DNA of 36,331 nt, from assembly GCA_016932695.1 (NCBI GenBank), contig JAFGCH010000119.1, positions 1 to 36,331 of the forward strand, read 5' to 3'. The number at the start of each line of letters is the position of its first letter. The stretch's first letter is position 1. The DNA comes from Acidimicrobiia bacterium (GTDB lineage Bacteria > Actinomycetota > Acidimicrobiia > Spongiisociales > UBA11373). The position numbers and the translations under genes were made by a program. The notes under the pieces were generated by a model. It was not told where the DNA came from. It ran no database searches and saw only the letters and a list, made by a program, of their open reading frames with translations. Below, one piece after another: positions 1 to 7,618 of this stretch.

Positions 1-19
1 CGCTGTCGCTGCCGGTCAT
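1..19 (-). CDS. Start of a truncated leftward gene (product unknown)
   Basis: Only the first six codons are inside the window (reading M-T-G-S-D-S). An ATG at 19 on the minus strand is preceded by GGGGAGGG with a 7-nt spacer, a strong ribosome binding site. Divergent from the XRE regulator gene. Nothing can be said about function. Confidence 0.35.
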
Positions 20-71
20 CACAGAACCCTCCCCGCAAGTCGGCAATAGTGAACCATGAGTAGCAGAATAG

Positions 72-82
72 TACTGACAGTA
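72..82. promoter_or_regulatory. Short palindrome upstream of the XRE regulator gene
   Basis: TACTGACAGTA is a perfect 11-base inverted repeat centred on position 77, in an unusually AT-rich stretch (about 40-120) between the divergent gene at 1-19 and the XRE regulator. XRE proteins usually bind short palindromes near their own promoter, so this is a candidate autoregulatory operator. It is short enough to occur by chance. Confidence 0.3.
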
Positions 83-168
83 TAGAAACACGATAGAAGA
101 GAGGCGATCCGTCGCTCCTTACACCATGGGTAGTAGGTTGGCGCCCGCTGACGCAGAAAGGCCGGGCC

Positions 169-738
169 ATGGACATCGAGCACGAGCGCCCCGAGTTCTA
201 CGCAGCTCTGGGCCGCACCATCCAGGTGCTCCGCACCGACCAGGGCCTCGACCGCAAGGACCTGGCCGACCGCGCCGGCATCTCCTACTCGTACCTAGCC
301 GCGATAGAGAACGGCAAGAAGCCGCCCTCCTCCAAGGTGCTCTTCGCCATCGCCTCGGCCCTGGGCCTCCTCAGTCACGAATTGCTCGCCTCAGTAGAGA
401 CCCGGCTCCGGCGCCAGCATCAGCCCGGGGGTACAGCCGAGTTCGGCGCCGCCGTCCCTCGTCGCGCCTGGTTCCATGGCGCACCGCCTGCCTCGCGCCG
501 CGCCGCCGCTCCCACCGCGCTCGGCTACGCCCGGGAGCAGGCCCCGGCCCGGCTTTCCGGCACGAACGCCCCCACCCCGGGCACTACCCCCCGCTCCCCC
601 TCCGGCTTCCTCATAGAACTCGAGCGGCTCAACCCCTTGCTCGATGAGGGGGATCGGGACCTGGTGGTCGAACTGGCGCGTCGCCTGGCGGCCGCCGAGC
701 AGGGTCTGCCCGGCCGCCGGGCCGAGGAGGAGTCATGA
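169..738 (+). CDS. XRE-family helix-turn-helix transcriptional regulator
   Basis: A 189-residue protein with an N-terminal HTH_3/Cro-C1 domain at about residues 8-70: the pattern LRTDQGLDRKDLADRAGIS, then YLAAIENGKKPPS and a final helix rich in LGLL, is typical of the family. A long proline-, alanine- and arginine-rich linker (about 85-150) follows, then a short amphipathic C-terminal helix (about 155-180) that could mediate oligomerisation. No ligand domain is recognised. ATG 169 follows a GAAAGG stretch. The stop overlaps the start of the next gene (ATGA at 735-738), so the two are translationally coupled and the regulator probably controls or senses something linked to the small monooxygenase. 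DNA-binding role is secure; target is inferred. Confidence 0.85.
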   Translation: MDIEHERPEFYAALGRTIQVLRTDQGLDRKDLADRAGISYSYLAAIENGKKPPSSKVLFAIASALGLLSHELLASVETRLRRQHQPGGTAEFGAAVPRRAWFHGAPPASRRAAAPTALGYAREQAPARLSGTNAPTPGTTPRSPSGFLIELERLNPLLDEGDRDLVVELARRLAAAEQGLPGRRAEEES

Positions 739-1031
739 TCATCGTCGCCGGTGTCGTCGCGGTCTCCCCGGAGCGTCACGATGCCATGACCCGGGCCATC
801 GGGGAGCTCATCGGCCCCACCCGCGCCGAGGAAGGCTGCCTGGAGTTCGGGTTCTGGGCCGATCTCGAGGAACGCGGCCGCTTCCACGTGTTCGAGGTGT
901 GGGAGAGCCGGGCTCACTTCGCTTCCCACCTCGCCACCCCTCACCTCCAGGCCTTCCGCGCCGAGCGATCGCTCCTCGAGGCCCGGGTAGACCTCAAGCG
1001 CTACGAGGCGAGCGAGCTACCGCAGGCCTGA
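735..1031 (+). CDS. ABM-family (YgiN-like) putative quinol/antibiotic biosynthesis monooxygenase
   Basis: A 98-residue single-domain protein of the antibiotic biosynthesis monooxygenase (ABM) dimeric alpha/beta-barrel fold. Typical features are the opening strand IIVAGVVAVSPERHDA, the segment EEGCLEFGFWADLEERGRFHVFEVWES, and HFASHLATPHLQAF, where the histidine-containing helix usually lines the active-site pocket. Family members oxidise quinols or polyketide-like aromatics without cofactors, or only bind them; the substrate here is not predictable. The start overlaps the stop of the XRE regulator by four bases, indicating a two-gene operon. Length is normal for the family. Confidence 0.85.
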   Translation: MIIVAGVVAVSPERHDAMTRAIGELIGPTRAEEGCLEFGFWADLEERGRFHVFEVWESRAHFASHLATPHLQAFRAERSLLEARVDLKRYEASELPQA

Positions 1032-1109
1032 GTCAACCCCGCGCTGCGAACCCGACCCGGAGAGCGCCCCGGCAGGCCTGAGGGGCTCCCTTAGACCGGA
1101 AGACGGGGC

Positions 1110-2153
1110 CTAAGCGGCCGCGCCCCGGCGCTTGCGGAACAGCATGAAAGCCCCGCCCAGGCCGACCAGGGCACCCAGCCCGATGGCGGCGTAGGGGATG
1201 ATCACCCCGAAGAGGTTGATCAGCTTCTTGCCGTCCTCGGCGTCGTCCTTGGCGTCGGCGATCGACTGGTCGCTCGCCGTGTAGTTGAGGCTGAAGACCT
1301 CACCGACGGGGACCATGCCCAGCGATATCACCGCCGGGTCCACTTCCAGGGCCAGGATCCGCGCCTCGTCCTTCGCGTAGTCGATGAGCACCCCGGTGGT
1401 GGGCTCCACCCAGTACTCGGTCTCGTATCGGTAGAGGTAGGTGAAGGGCACCGGGTCGGGAAGGGTGGGCAGGATCTGGGCGAACTGCTGCATCATCTCC
1501 GCCGACAGACCCAACTCCGGGGCCAGCCCCGCCACCACGTCCCTGGGGAGCGACTCGGGGAACATAGCCAGCAGGCTGGGATCGACTATGGGCCGCGGGC
1601 CATTCTGCGAGGTGAAGCGGTAGGCGGTCATGCCCTCGTGCTCTTCCACGCCCTGGTACTCCACCTTCACCAGATCCTGGTAGTCGTCGGTCCACCCGTC
1701 GTAGTCCCGCTTCTCGGTACCGATGGGGAAGCCGATGACCAGGCCGCGTCGGGCCTCCTTCACCATCGTGTTGTCGGTGAAGTTGGCGATGTGCTCGGTG
1801 GTCCGGCGATCGATGGTGTACCAGTCCTCACTGCCCTGGATGGCCTCGCCCCCAGGGCCGAACATAGTGGCCACCTCGCGCACTAGAGCCTTGTTCCCGT
1901 CCACCTGCTCCGTAGTGACATGGCGATCGACCACCACCGGCACGTTGCTCAGGAACAGGTTCGCCACATCCATGGTTTCCAGGGCCGCCGGGTTGAGCAT
2001 GGTCACCAGGGTGCCCTCGTAGATCCGGGTGCTGTCGACGTCGTCGGGCCATACCGCCAGCATCGGAACCACCGCGAACTTCATCACCAGGCCCGCGGCT
2101 ACGAACAACAGGCCGAGGAACAGAACCAGCAGGCCGCCGATCTTCCCCTTCAT
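1110..2153 (-). CDS. DUF3068 / PorA-family envelope protein
   Basis: A 347-residue membrane-anchored protein of the DUF3068 family (annotated in actinobacteria as porin PorA family). It has an N-terminal transmembrane segment (about residues 6-28), a large exported domain containing the family-typical YRFTSQN and YETEYWVEPTTGVLIDY segments, and a second transmembrane helix near the C terminus (about 315-338) followed by the basic tail FRKRRG. ATG 2153 is chosen over the GTG one codon upstream because GGAGG then sits 5 nt away. Family members are largely uncharacterised outside Corynebacteriales; a channel role is a database name, not something visible here. It is a single gene, convergent with the XRE/ABM pair. 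Confidence 0.85.
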   Translation of the reverse strand: MKGKIGGLLVLFLGLLFVAAGLVMKFAVVPMLAVWPDDVDSTRIYEGTLVTMLNPAALETMDVANLFLSNVPVVVDRHVTTEQVDGNKALVREVATMFGPGGEAIQGSEDWYTIDRRTTEHIANFTDNTMVKEARRGLVIGFPIGTEKRDYDGWTDDYQDLVKVEYQGVEEHEGMTAYRFTSQNGPRPIVDPSLLAMFPESLPRDVVAGLAPELGLSAEMMQQFAQILPTLPDPVPFTYLYRYETEYWVEPTTGVLIDYAKDEARILALEVDPAVISLGMVPVGEVFSLNYTASDQSIADAKDDAEDGKKLINLFGVIIPYAAIGLGALVGLGGAFMLFRKRRGAAA

Positions 2154-2260
2154 CACTCCCTCCAGTCCACGCCGTGCGGCGCGAGGCTAGGCGTCGGCGA
2201 CGCTGCCTGCCAGGGCGCCGGGGGAGAATCGGGCCGGAGAGGGCTGCCGGCGCGCCTCGG

Positions 2261-3145
2261 CTAGCCGGGGAAGTGGACGACGACGGTGCGCTCCTCGGTG
2301 CCGCGCAGCACCCGAATCTCGAGAGTCTCCCCGTCGAAACGGTCGAGGACGGTGTGCAGATCCTCCACTACCACCAGCGGACGCCCGGCGGCGGCGACCA
2401 GCAGGTCGCCCACCCCGAGCCCCGCTGCCTCCGCGGGGCTGCCTTCTTCGACGAGGCGCACCAGCAATCCCTCCGCATCGGGTAGGCCCACGGCGCGCCG
2501 GAGCCGGCGGGCCACCGGCACTGGTGCTAGGCCCACTCCGAGGCGCCGGCCGCGAGGTGATTGCCCCGCGGCGAGAGCCCGAACCCGGGCCTGGAGAGCC
2601 GCCGTGGCCGGCATGGCGAGGTAGAAGCCTTCGCCCAGGCGGTGGGTGTTGACCGCCACGATTCGCCCCGAGAGATCCAACAACGGGCTACCGGAGGAGC
2701 CGGGAGGCAGAGGCGCCGTGTGCTCCACCGACCCCTCGATGCGCCGACCGCGCGGCCCCGGGAAGGGCCGCCCGGTAGAGCACACGAAACCGAGGGTGGC
2801 TCGCAGCCCCCGTCCCCCGGGGTTGGAGAGCGCCACTACCGGGGAGCCCACCTCCGGCGCAGCCCCGGCGCCCCACTCCGCGACCGGCGCGTCTCCGGTG
2901 GGGGCGGAGAGGACCACGAGATCCCCGTCGACATCGACCCCCACCACTTCGCTCTCCTCCACCCGGCCGTCCCCGAAAGACACCCGCACCCCTTCGGGCC
3001 CGGCGTTGTGGGCGTTGGTGAGCAAGCGGTCTCGCCCGATGACCACCCCCGAGCCCCCGGCCCGATGCCGTCCCACTCCCACCACCGCCGGCCCCACCGC
3101 CTCGGCCACCTGCCGGAGAGCCCTCCCCCAATCCTCGACCGACAC
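2261..3145 (-). CDS. HtrA-like trypsin-fold serine protease with C-terminal PDZ domain
   Basis: A 294-residue protein with a trypsin-like domain (about 15-190) and a PDZ domain (about 200-290). The catalytic triad is visible: His46 in LTNAHN, Asp75 in VDVDGDLVVL, and Ser151 in PGSSGSPLL, so it should be an active S1C endopeptidase. Unlike most HtrA/DegP proteins it has no signal peptide or N-terminal membrane anchor, and GTG 3145 is firmly placed by GGAGG five bases upstream. It is therefore either cytoplasmic or exported by an unknown route. It is divergent from an HxlR-type regulator, and the palindrome between them lies just upstream of this gene's ribosome binding site, so repression by that regulator is likely. 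Confidence 0.88.
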   Translation of the reverse strand: MSVEDWGRALRQVAEAVGPAVVGVGRHRAGGSGVVIGRDRLLTNAHNAGPEGVRVSFGDGRVEESEVVGVDVDGDLVVLSAPTGDAPVAEWGAGAAPEVGSPVVALSNPGGRGLRATLGFVCSTGRPFPGPRGRRIEGSVEHTAPLPPGSSGSPLLDLSGRIVAVNTHRLGEGFYLAMPATAALQARVRALAAGQSPRGRRLGVGLAPVPVARRLRRAVGLPDAEGLLVRLVEEGSPAEAAGLGVGDLLVAAAGRPLVVVEDLHTVLDRFDGETLEIRVLRGTEERTVVVHFPG

Positions 3146-3156
3146 CGATGCCTCCT

Positions 3157-3185
3157 ATAGACTTGCTAGCTGCAAGCTAGTCTAT
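3157..3185. promoter_or_regulatory. Imperfect palindromic operator between the HtrA-like protease and HxlR genes
   Basis: A 29-base inverted repeat centred on 3171: outer arms ATAGACT (3157-3163) and AGTCTAT (3179-3185) are perfect, and inner bases pair with only two mismatches, giving 14-base arms. A second nested palindrome CTTGC-n5-GCAAG lies at 3162-3176. It sits between two divergent start codons (3145 and 3199), directly upstream of the protease ribosome binding site. HxlR proteins act as dimers on such sites next to their own gene, so this is the probable operator for both genes. Confidence 0.7.
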
Positions 3186-3198
3186 CGCAGGGGCCGGC

Positions 3199-3630
3199 AT
3201 GAGCCGCAGCAGCACCACCGAACCTTCCCCCCTGGCCCGGGCTCTGATGCGAGTCGGAGACCGCTGGACGCTGCTGATCGTGGATGCCCTGCTCGCCGGC
3301 CCGGCGCGCTTCGGCGATCTGGCCGAAACGGTGGCCGGCATCGCCCCCAACACCCTCTCGGACCGCCTGCGGCGGCTGGAAGCCGGGGGGCTGCTGGTCT
3401 CTCAGCCCTATTCCCACCGCCCTCCCCGGCGCGAGTACCGGCTCACGGGGCACGGAGCCGAACTAGCCGGCGCCCTCCGCTTGCTCGCCGCTTGGGGAGC
3501 GCACCGCGGGGGCGAAGCCACCGCTCCGGAGCACCGGGCCTGCGGCACTCCCCTCGAAGCCCGCTGGTTCTGCCCCACTTGCGACCGACCGGTCCGGGAG
3601 GACGAAGGCCCTGGGCTGGCTTTCGCCTGA
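3199..3630 (+). CDS. HxlR-family winged-helix regulator with C-terminal zinc-ribbon-like tail
   Basis: A 143-residue protein. Residues about 10-95 are the HxlR winged helix: VGDRWTLLIVDALLAGPARFGDL, PNTLSDRLRRLEAGGLL and REYRLTGHGAEL are hallmark segments. The C-terminal part carries HRACGTPLEARWFCPTC, with His and three Cys spaced like a treble-clef or ribbon metal site, seen in a subset of HxlR proteins. The upstream AGGGG is a weak ribosome binding site. The gene is divergent from an HtrA-like protease across a 29-base palindrome and is probably autoregulated. The inducing signal is unknown; HxlR proteins elsewhere respond to electrophiles, redox state or small molecules, which the Cys cluster would fit but does not prove. 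Confidence 0.88.
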   Translation: MSRSSTTEPSPLARALMRVGDRWTLLIVDALLAGPARFGDLAETVAGIAPNTLSDRLRRLEAGGLLVSQPYSHRPPRREYRLTGHGAELAGALRLLAAWGAHRGGEATAPEHRACGTPLEARWFCPTCDRPVREDEGPGLAFA

Positions 3631-3663
3631 GGATCCCCCGGCCGGCGGGGCGGGGTGCAACGG

Positions 3664-4239
3664 TCAGGTCCCGCCCAGGTCGCCCCCCACCCGGAAGGCC
3701 GGCGCCAGGAAGGCACCGACCCCGAAGTAGGCCTCTTGCCCCGGCGAGCAGAGCAACGGCCTCAGGAGAGTGATGCCGGGCAGGCCCCCCGGGCCCCAGC
3801 ACCGCCTCCTCCGCCTGCGCCTCGAGTACTTCTCCCATCAATTGGGCGCGCACCCCCAACTCGACGGCTTGGTGCAGAAGGCATTCGAGGGTGAGGGGGA
3901 TTCCCCCACCCCGGGGCCATCCCCGCTGGTGCTCCGGATCGCGGTCAACCCGGCGGCGGCGAGCTTGCCCCCGGTAACGCCGGAGGCGATGCCGAGGCAG
4001 TCCACCTGGCGCGCCTGATCCTCTGAAGCCAGGTTCAAGGTGAAGGCCCCCCGCTCCAGGATGCTGGTGTGGGAATACCGGGAGCGGCGGATCGAGACGG
4101 CGACGCAGGGCGGCTGTGAGCAGGCCACCCCCGCCCAGGCGGCCGTCATGGCATTGGGACGCCCGGCGGAGTCGTAGCTGCCGACCACGACCACCGGTGT
4201 CGGGTAGAGCATGGCCCGGGCGCCCAGGGAAAGCTTCAC
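3664..4239 (-). pseudogene. Flavin reductase-like protein, interrupted by two compensating frameshifts
   Basis: The N-terminal part (ATG 4239) reads as a flavin reductase/FMN-binding split-barrel domain: YPTPVVVVGSYD, NAMTAAWAGVACSQPP, and FTLNLASEDQARQVD. The frame is lost near 3895-3899, continues in the neighbouring frame with LTLECLLHQAVELGVRAQL, and returns to the original frame near 3785-3790 with LLRPLLCSPGQEAYFGVGAF and a stop at 3664. One base added to the G5 run at 3895-3899 and one removed from the C6 run at 3785-3790 would restore a continuous protein of 191 residues, the normal family length. Both lesions are in homopolymers, so sequencing error is as likely as real decay. If intact, it would bind FMN and possibly reduce it with NAD(P)H. 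Confidence 0.8.
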
Positions 4240-4303
4240 TCGGCCTCCGTCGGGTGTGGGGCATCACCCTAGACAGACGGCCCTGCCTCGATCCGCCGGG
4301 CGC

Positions 4304-5359
4304 TCAGCCCGACACCCCCTCGTGGAAGCGGCGCATCAGACCCAAGTAGGCCAGCACCGCCTCAGCAGCGGCGATGGGGTCCGCGGCGGCCTCCACCGCG
4401 TCCGGGTCGGAAGCGATGATCTCGGCAACCGTCTCTTGTGGCCGGGCGAACAGCGCTTCCAGACGCCCTGCCCCGTCGACGCGCACCACCCGGCCGCCCC
4501 CGACCACCGCCGCCGCCAATACCTTCGCCCGCTTCGCCCGGTAGCCCCTCTCGTGCTCGACCACCTTTCCCGACAGCGCCACCAGGCCCACCACCGCCCG
4601 TGAGGTCCCCGTCGGCAGCCCGAAGGCAGCCAGCAGCTGCTCCGGCTCCTTGAAGCAGTAGAGGCCGCAGGGCGGGGAGCCGCAGCGCCCATCGGAATGC
4701 GGCACCTCGGAGTAGTCGCGGCCGGTACGCGGCGAGAGGCAGATGGCCTCGTACTCCGGTCGATCCCATGCCCGATAGGCCCCGTAGATCCGGTCGCGCA
4801 GGTCCCACGTGCGGAACCCGAGGACGGGCGTCGGCGACCAGAACTCGGGAAGCGGGTCCGGAGGCGCCTTCGGCCGCCGCGTTCGCCGGGGCTTGGCCTT
4901 GGGAGCCGGCACCGGGGCCGCCGGAGGAGCGGGCGGGGAGGCCCGGCGGCGCGCCGGGGCTTGTCGCACCGCAGGTGCGGGAGGCGGGGGCGGCGGCGCC
5001 ACCCAAGGCCGCCGTGCCGCTCGCGCCACCAGATCCTCCAGAGCGCGATCGAACTCCTCACGTCGGCGCCGCACCTGCTCGGCGACGTCGGCCCGAATGG
5101 CCTGCTCGAGGGCTAGCCGCGCCAGGCGCCGTCGCACCCCCTGCCCCGGCGCTGCACCGCCCTCCACCGCCTCGCCGCCCTCCACCGCGGCCAGCGCCCG
5201 CTGGAGAGCGGCCAGGCGATCCCAATCGGCTCGGGCGGCTACGTCCACTCGATCCTCCGCGAAGAACACGAGTGTAGGTAGTCGAACAGGTGTTTGCCCA
5301 CCCGCAGGCCTAGGAAGCTTTCGCGACTCGGCCCGTTCCGCCGCCGTCCGCCGGACCAC
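4304..5359 (-). CDS. Uncharacterised protein: helical N-domain, proline-rich linker, cysteine-containing GFRTW domain
   Basis: A 351-residue protein of unknown function. Residues about 40-115 are charged and helical (possible coiled coil), 119-172 are a Pro/Ala/Arg-rich low-complexity linker, and 173-285 form a compact domain starting VLGFRTWDLRDRIYGAYRAW, with Cys207, His221, Cys226, Cys231 and Cys235 (in CGLYCF) and ending GKVVEHERGYRAKRAKV. I recall similar GxRxW...CGxY...EHxxGYRA domains in uncharacterised actinobacterial and phage proteins; the Cys/His set suggests a structural metal site. A helical tail follows. GTG 5359 lies four bases after the stop of the acyltransferase gene, so the two are probably co-transcribed. 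No signal peptide, so cytoplasmic. Confidence 0.7.
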   Translation of the reverse strand: MVRRTAAERAESRKLPRPAGGQTPVRLPTLVFFAEDRVDVAARADWDRLAALQRALAAVEGGEAVEGGAAPGQGVRRRLARLALEQAIRADVAEQVRRRREEFDRALEDLVARAARRPWVAPPPPPPAPAVRQAPARRRASPPAPPAAPVPAPKAKPRRTRRPKAPPDPLPEFWSPTPVLGFRTWDLRDRIYGAYRAWDRPEYEAICLSPRTGRDYSEVPHSDGRCGSPPCGLYCFKEPEQLLAAFGLPTGTSRAVVGLVALSGKVVEHERGYRAKRAKVLAAAVVGGGRVVRVDGAGRLEALFARPQETVAEIIASDPDAVEAAADPIAAAEAVLAYLGLMRRFHEGVSG

Positions 5360-5362
5360 GCA

Positions 5363-5962
5363 CTACTCGGGGGCGTTGTCGGCCCGGCTCCCAGGCAGCC
5401 CCTCCTCCTCCCGAAGCCGAACCGCCCCAGCCTTCTCCGGGCGAATCCCTCGGGCGCCGCCGAAGAAGGCGCGAAGGGCATCCATGTCACGGCAGGCGTC
5501 GCCGCTCAGGAGGAGCGCCCTCCCCATGGTGATCTGCCTGGAGGGCCGGTCGAGCGACGCAGGAACGATGGGTACCCCGGCGGCTTGCGCCATGTGATAG
5601 AACCCCGACCTCCAGTACGGCCGTGGAGCACGAGTGCCCTCCGGGGTCATGCCGATCACCAGGGTGTCGGCTGCGGAGAAAGCGGCGGCGATCTGCTCCA
5701 CGACTCCCTCGTGCCGCTCCCGACGAACCGGGATGCCCCCCAGGCGTCGCAGGAAGCCGGCCACCGGCCAGCGAAAGATGGTGTGCTTGCCGAGCCAGCG
5801 CAGGTGAATCCCGAATCCGGCTGCGGCCAGCATCGCCAGGGGGAAGTCCCAGTTGCAGGTGTGGGGCCCGAACACGATCAGGTACTTGGAGAGGTGAGGC
5901 GCCTCGCCCACCAACTGCCAACCGCGCCGCTGCAGCACCCATACGGCAAGGCGTTGGTTCAC
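5363..5962 (-). CDS. PlsC-like lysophospholipid acyltransferase family protein
   Basis: A 199-residue acyltransferase of the 1-acyl-sn-glycerol-3-phosphate acyltransferase superfamily. The catalytic HX4D motif appears as HTCNWD after the strand KYLIVFGP, and the substrate phosphate-binding motif as MTPEGTRAP; RRLGGIPVRR is the usual intervening motif. GTG 5962 is preceded by GGGAGGGGG, which sets the start; reading further upstream gives only low-complexity sequence. The protein is short and lacks obvious transmembrane helices, like the small soluble PlsC relatives. It should transfer an acyl chain to a lysolipid or other alcohol at the membrane face. It is followed closely by the GFRTW-domain gene. 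Confidence 0.87.
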   Translation of the reverse strand: MNQRLAVWVLQRRGWQLVGEAPHLSKYLIVFGPHTCNWDFPLAMLAAAGFGIHLRWLGKHTIFRWPVAGFLRRLGGIPVRRERHEGVVEQIAAAFSAADTLVIGMTPEGTRAPRPYWRSGFYHMAQAAGVPIVPASLDRPSRQITMGRALLLSGDACRDMDALRAFFGGARGIRPEKAGAVRLREEEGLPGSRADNAPE

Positions 5963-6047
5963 CGCTGCCCCCTCCCGTGCGCCGCTATCGCGGGGCCGGG
6001 GCCATTCTGCCCGACGGCGGCCGGCGGTGCCGCCGATCCCGCCTTCC

Positions 6048-7037
6048 TCAGCGAGCCGCGGCCTCCACCAGTTCGAGCAGGCCCGCAGCCAGATCCCGGC
6101 CGGGCTCCCAGCCCAGCACCCGGCGCGCCCGGGTGATGTCGAGGCCGAAGTCGGGTGCCGCACCGCCCGCCTCGGGCACGGAGGTGATTTCCGGAGGGGG
6201 CAATCCTGCGGTCTCTGCGGCGGCCCGACAGAGCTCGGCGACACGGCGAATGGTGACCGGTTCTCCCCCTCCCACGTTCAGGACGGCTCGGCCCGAGCCC
6301 AGAGGCCCCAACGCGGCCCGGCACACCGCCGCCGCCACGTCGGACACATGCACCAGATCCAGCATCTGCCGACCGGCAGCGAACACCGGGATCGGTTCGC
6401 CACGAGCCGCGAGCAGAGCGAAACGATGGGGCATCCGGGTCCACACCAGGCGATGGCCCACCCCCACCCCATAGACCCGGGAGAGACGCAGCGAGGCCGC
6501 CTCGACGCCGCCTTCGAGGTTGCGGCACAGGAACTCCCCCACCCACTTGCTCAGCCCGTATGCAGTTTGGGGCCGCGCCCCCATGGGCTCCCGCCAAGGC
6601 GGCGGGCGCCGCCAGCCGTAGACCGACTGCGCCGACACGAAGACCACGCGCCGTACCGCGGTGCCGGGAACCCTCTCCAGGAGCCGCCGGGTCCCTTCCT
6701 GGTTCACCAGCAGGATCCGCGTGTCGTCCACCCCGCTCCCCGGCCGGACCCCTGCGGCGTGAACCAGAACATCTACCTCATCCAAGGGCCACGGATCCTC
6801 GGGAAGGTTGCCCCGGGCAAACGACAGCCGCTCAGGAGCTCCCAGCGCCTCGACCAGGGCCCGGCCCGCCTCCGGGTCCCGGCCCCCGGCCACCACCCCG
6901 GCTACCCCGGGGGCAGCCAACAAGGCCGCGGTGAGGTTGGCTCCCACATACCCCGTGGCCCCGGTCACCAGCACCCGGCGTCCGGCGCCCTCTGGAGCAC
7001 CGGCTTCTCGATCGGGGGAGGTGTGGTCACGATCCAT
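6048..7037 (-). CDS. NAD(P)-dependent epimerase/dehydratase (extended SDR)
   Basis: A 329-residue extended short-chain dehydrogenase. The N-terminal Rossmann motif is LVTGATGYVG (GxxGxxG), followed by HAAGVRPG and the catalytic YGLSK (YxxxK) with an upstream serine in VFVSAQSVYG. The C-terminal half has the usual substrate-lobe features VHVSDVAAAV and VLNVGGGEPVTIRRVAEL. It acts on a nucleotide-sugar, isoprenoid or steroid-like substrate; the family is too broad to choose. ATG 7037 is preferred; a GTG at 7061 is in frame but neither has a clear ribosome binding site. It is upstream of the PlsC-like gene on the same strand (gap 85 bp) and may share a transcript. Confidence 0.88.
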   Translation of the reverse strand: MDRDHTSPDREAGAPEGAGRRVLVTGATGYVGANLTAALLAAPGVAGVVAGGRDPEAGRALVEALGAPERLSFARGNLPEDPWPLDEVDVLVHAAGVRPGSGVDDTRILLVNQEGTRRLLERVPGTAVRRVVFVSAQSVYGWRRPPPWREPMGARPQTAYGLSKWVGEFLCRNLEGGVEAASLRLSRVYGVGVGHRLVWTRMPHRFALLAARGEPIPVFAAGRQMLDLVHVSDVAAAVCRAALGPLGSGRAVLNVGGGEPVTIRRVAELCRAAAETAGLPPPEITSVPEAGGAAPDFGLDITRARRVLGWEPGRDLAAGLLELVEAAAR

Positions 7038-7097
7038 GGCGTCACACGATACAGAAGCCACCGGTCCGTCCGGCCCGGCGGCGCGAGAGCCGACTAG

Positions 7098-7553
7098 CTA
7101 CGGGATCATGTCGCGAGTGAGAGGCCGGTCGGCAACTGCAGTAGACATGACCACCCCGGTCACGGTGTCGCCGAACCTCCACAGCGGACGCAGGATGCGT
7201 TCGAGATCCTGAACCGAGGGCACGAGCACTCGCAGCAAGTAGGTTTCGGCCCCGGTCACACGGTGCACCTCGCGGATCTCCGGAAGACGGCGGACCGACT
7301 CGATGAACTCCTCGTCGGCTTCCACACCGCCGGCGCTGCTCACCCGCACGAACGCCAGCACCGGCAAGCCCAGGGGTAGGGGGTCGAGGACCGCCCGGTA
7401 GCCGGCGATGACCCCGGCCCCTTCGAGGCGGCGCACCCGGGCGGTCACCGCCGGGGCGCTCAAGCCTACCCGGCGGCCCAACGCCCGGAACCCCATCCTT
7501 CCTTCCTTCTGCAGGTGGTCGAGGATCGCCCAGTCGATGTCGTCGAGGCGCAT
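7098..7553 (-). CDS. Lrp/AsnC-family transcriptional regulator
   Basis: A 151-residue regulator of the feast/famine family, at the standard length. Residues about 3-62 are the AsnC-type HTH (LDDIDWAILDHLQKEGRMGF, then GLSAPAVTARVRRLEGAGVI with the characteristic wing GYRAVLD). Residues about 68-145 are the RAM ligand-binding domain (VHRVTGAETYLLRVLVPSVQDLERIL). ATG 7553 is fixed by GGAGGAGG eight bases upstream; the longer in-frame extension upstream is not coding-like. These proteins form octamers that bind amino acids and control amino-acid metabolism genes. A perfect 18-bp palindrome lies 48 bp upstream and is likely its own operator. Confidence 0.92.
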   Translation of the reverse strand: MRLDDIDWAILDHLQKEGRMGFRALGRRVGLSAPAVTARVRRLEGAGVIAGYRAVLDPLPLGLPVLAFVRVSSAGGVEADEEFIESVRRLPEIREVHRVTGAETYLLRVLVPSVQDLERILRPLWRFGDTVTGVVMSTAVADRPLTRDMIP

Positions 7554-7600
7554 CTGCCCCTCCTCCCTGGCGAACGCGCAGTATGTCAACCCAACCGGTA

Positions 7601-7618
7601 TTGTGAAGGCCTTCACAA
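7601..7618. promoter_or_regulatory. Perfect 18-bp palindrome, likely Lrp/AsnC operator
   Basis: TTGTGAAGGCCTTCACAA is a perfect inverted repeat located 48 bp upstream of the Lrp/AsnC regulator start, in an AT-richer intergenic stretch. Lrp/AsnC proteins typically autoregulate through such dyads. A rightward small gene begins at 7762, so the site might influence both. Confidence 0.7.

Noticed and set aside
126-647. Long arginine/proline-rich open frame overlapping the XRE regulator gene
   Set aside because: Composition is typical of an alternate frame in GC-rich DNA; the overlapping frame has a clear HTH domain and coupled downstream gene.
1022-1088. Direct repeat GCAGGCCTGAG (1022-1032 and 1072-1082) and a bulged hairpin after the ABM gene
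   Set aside because: The 11-base repeat is short and GC-rich, the hairpin has a bulge and no T tract; not enough for a terminator or repeat call.
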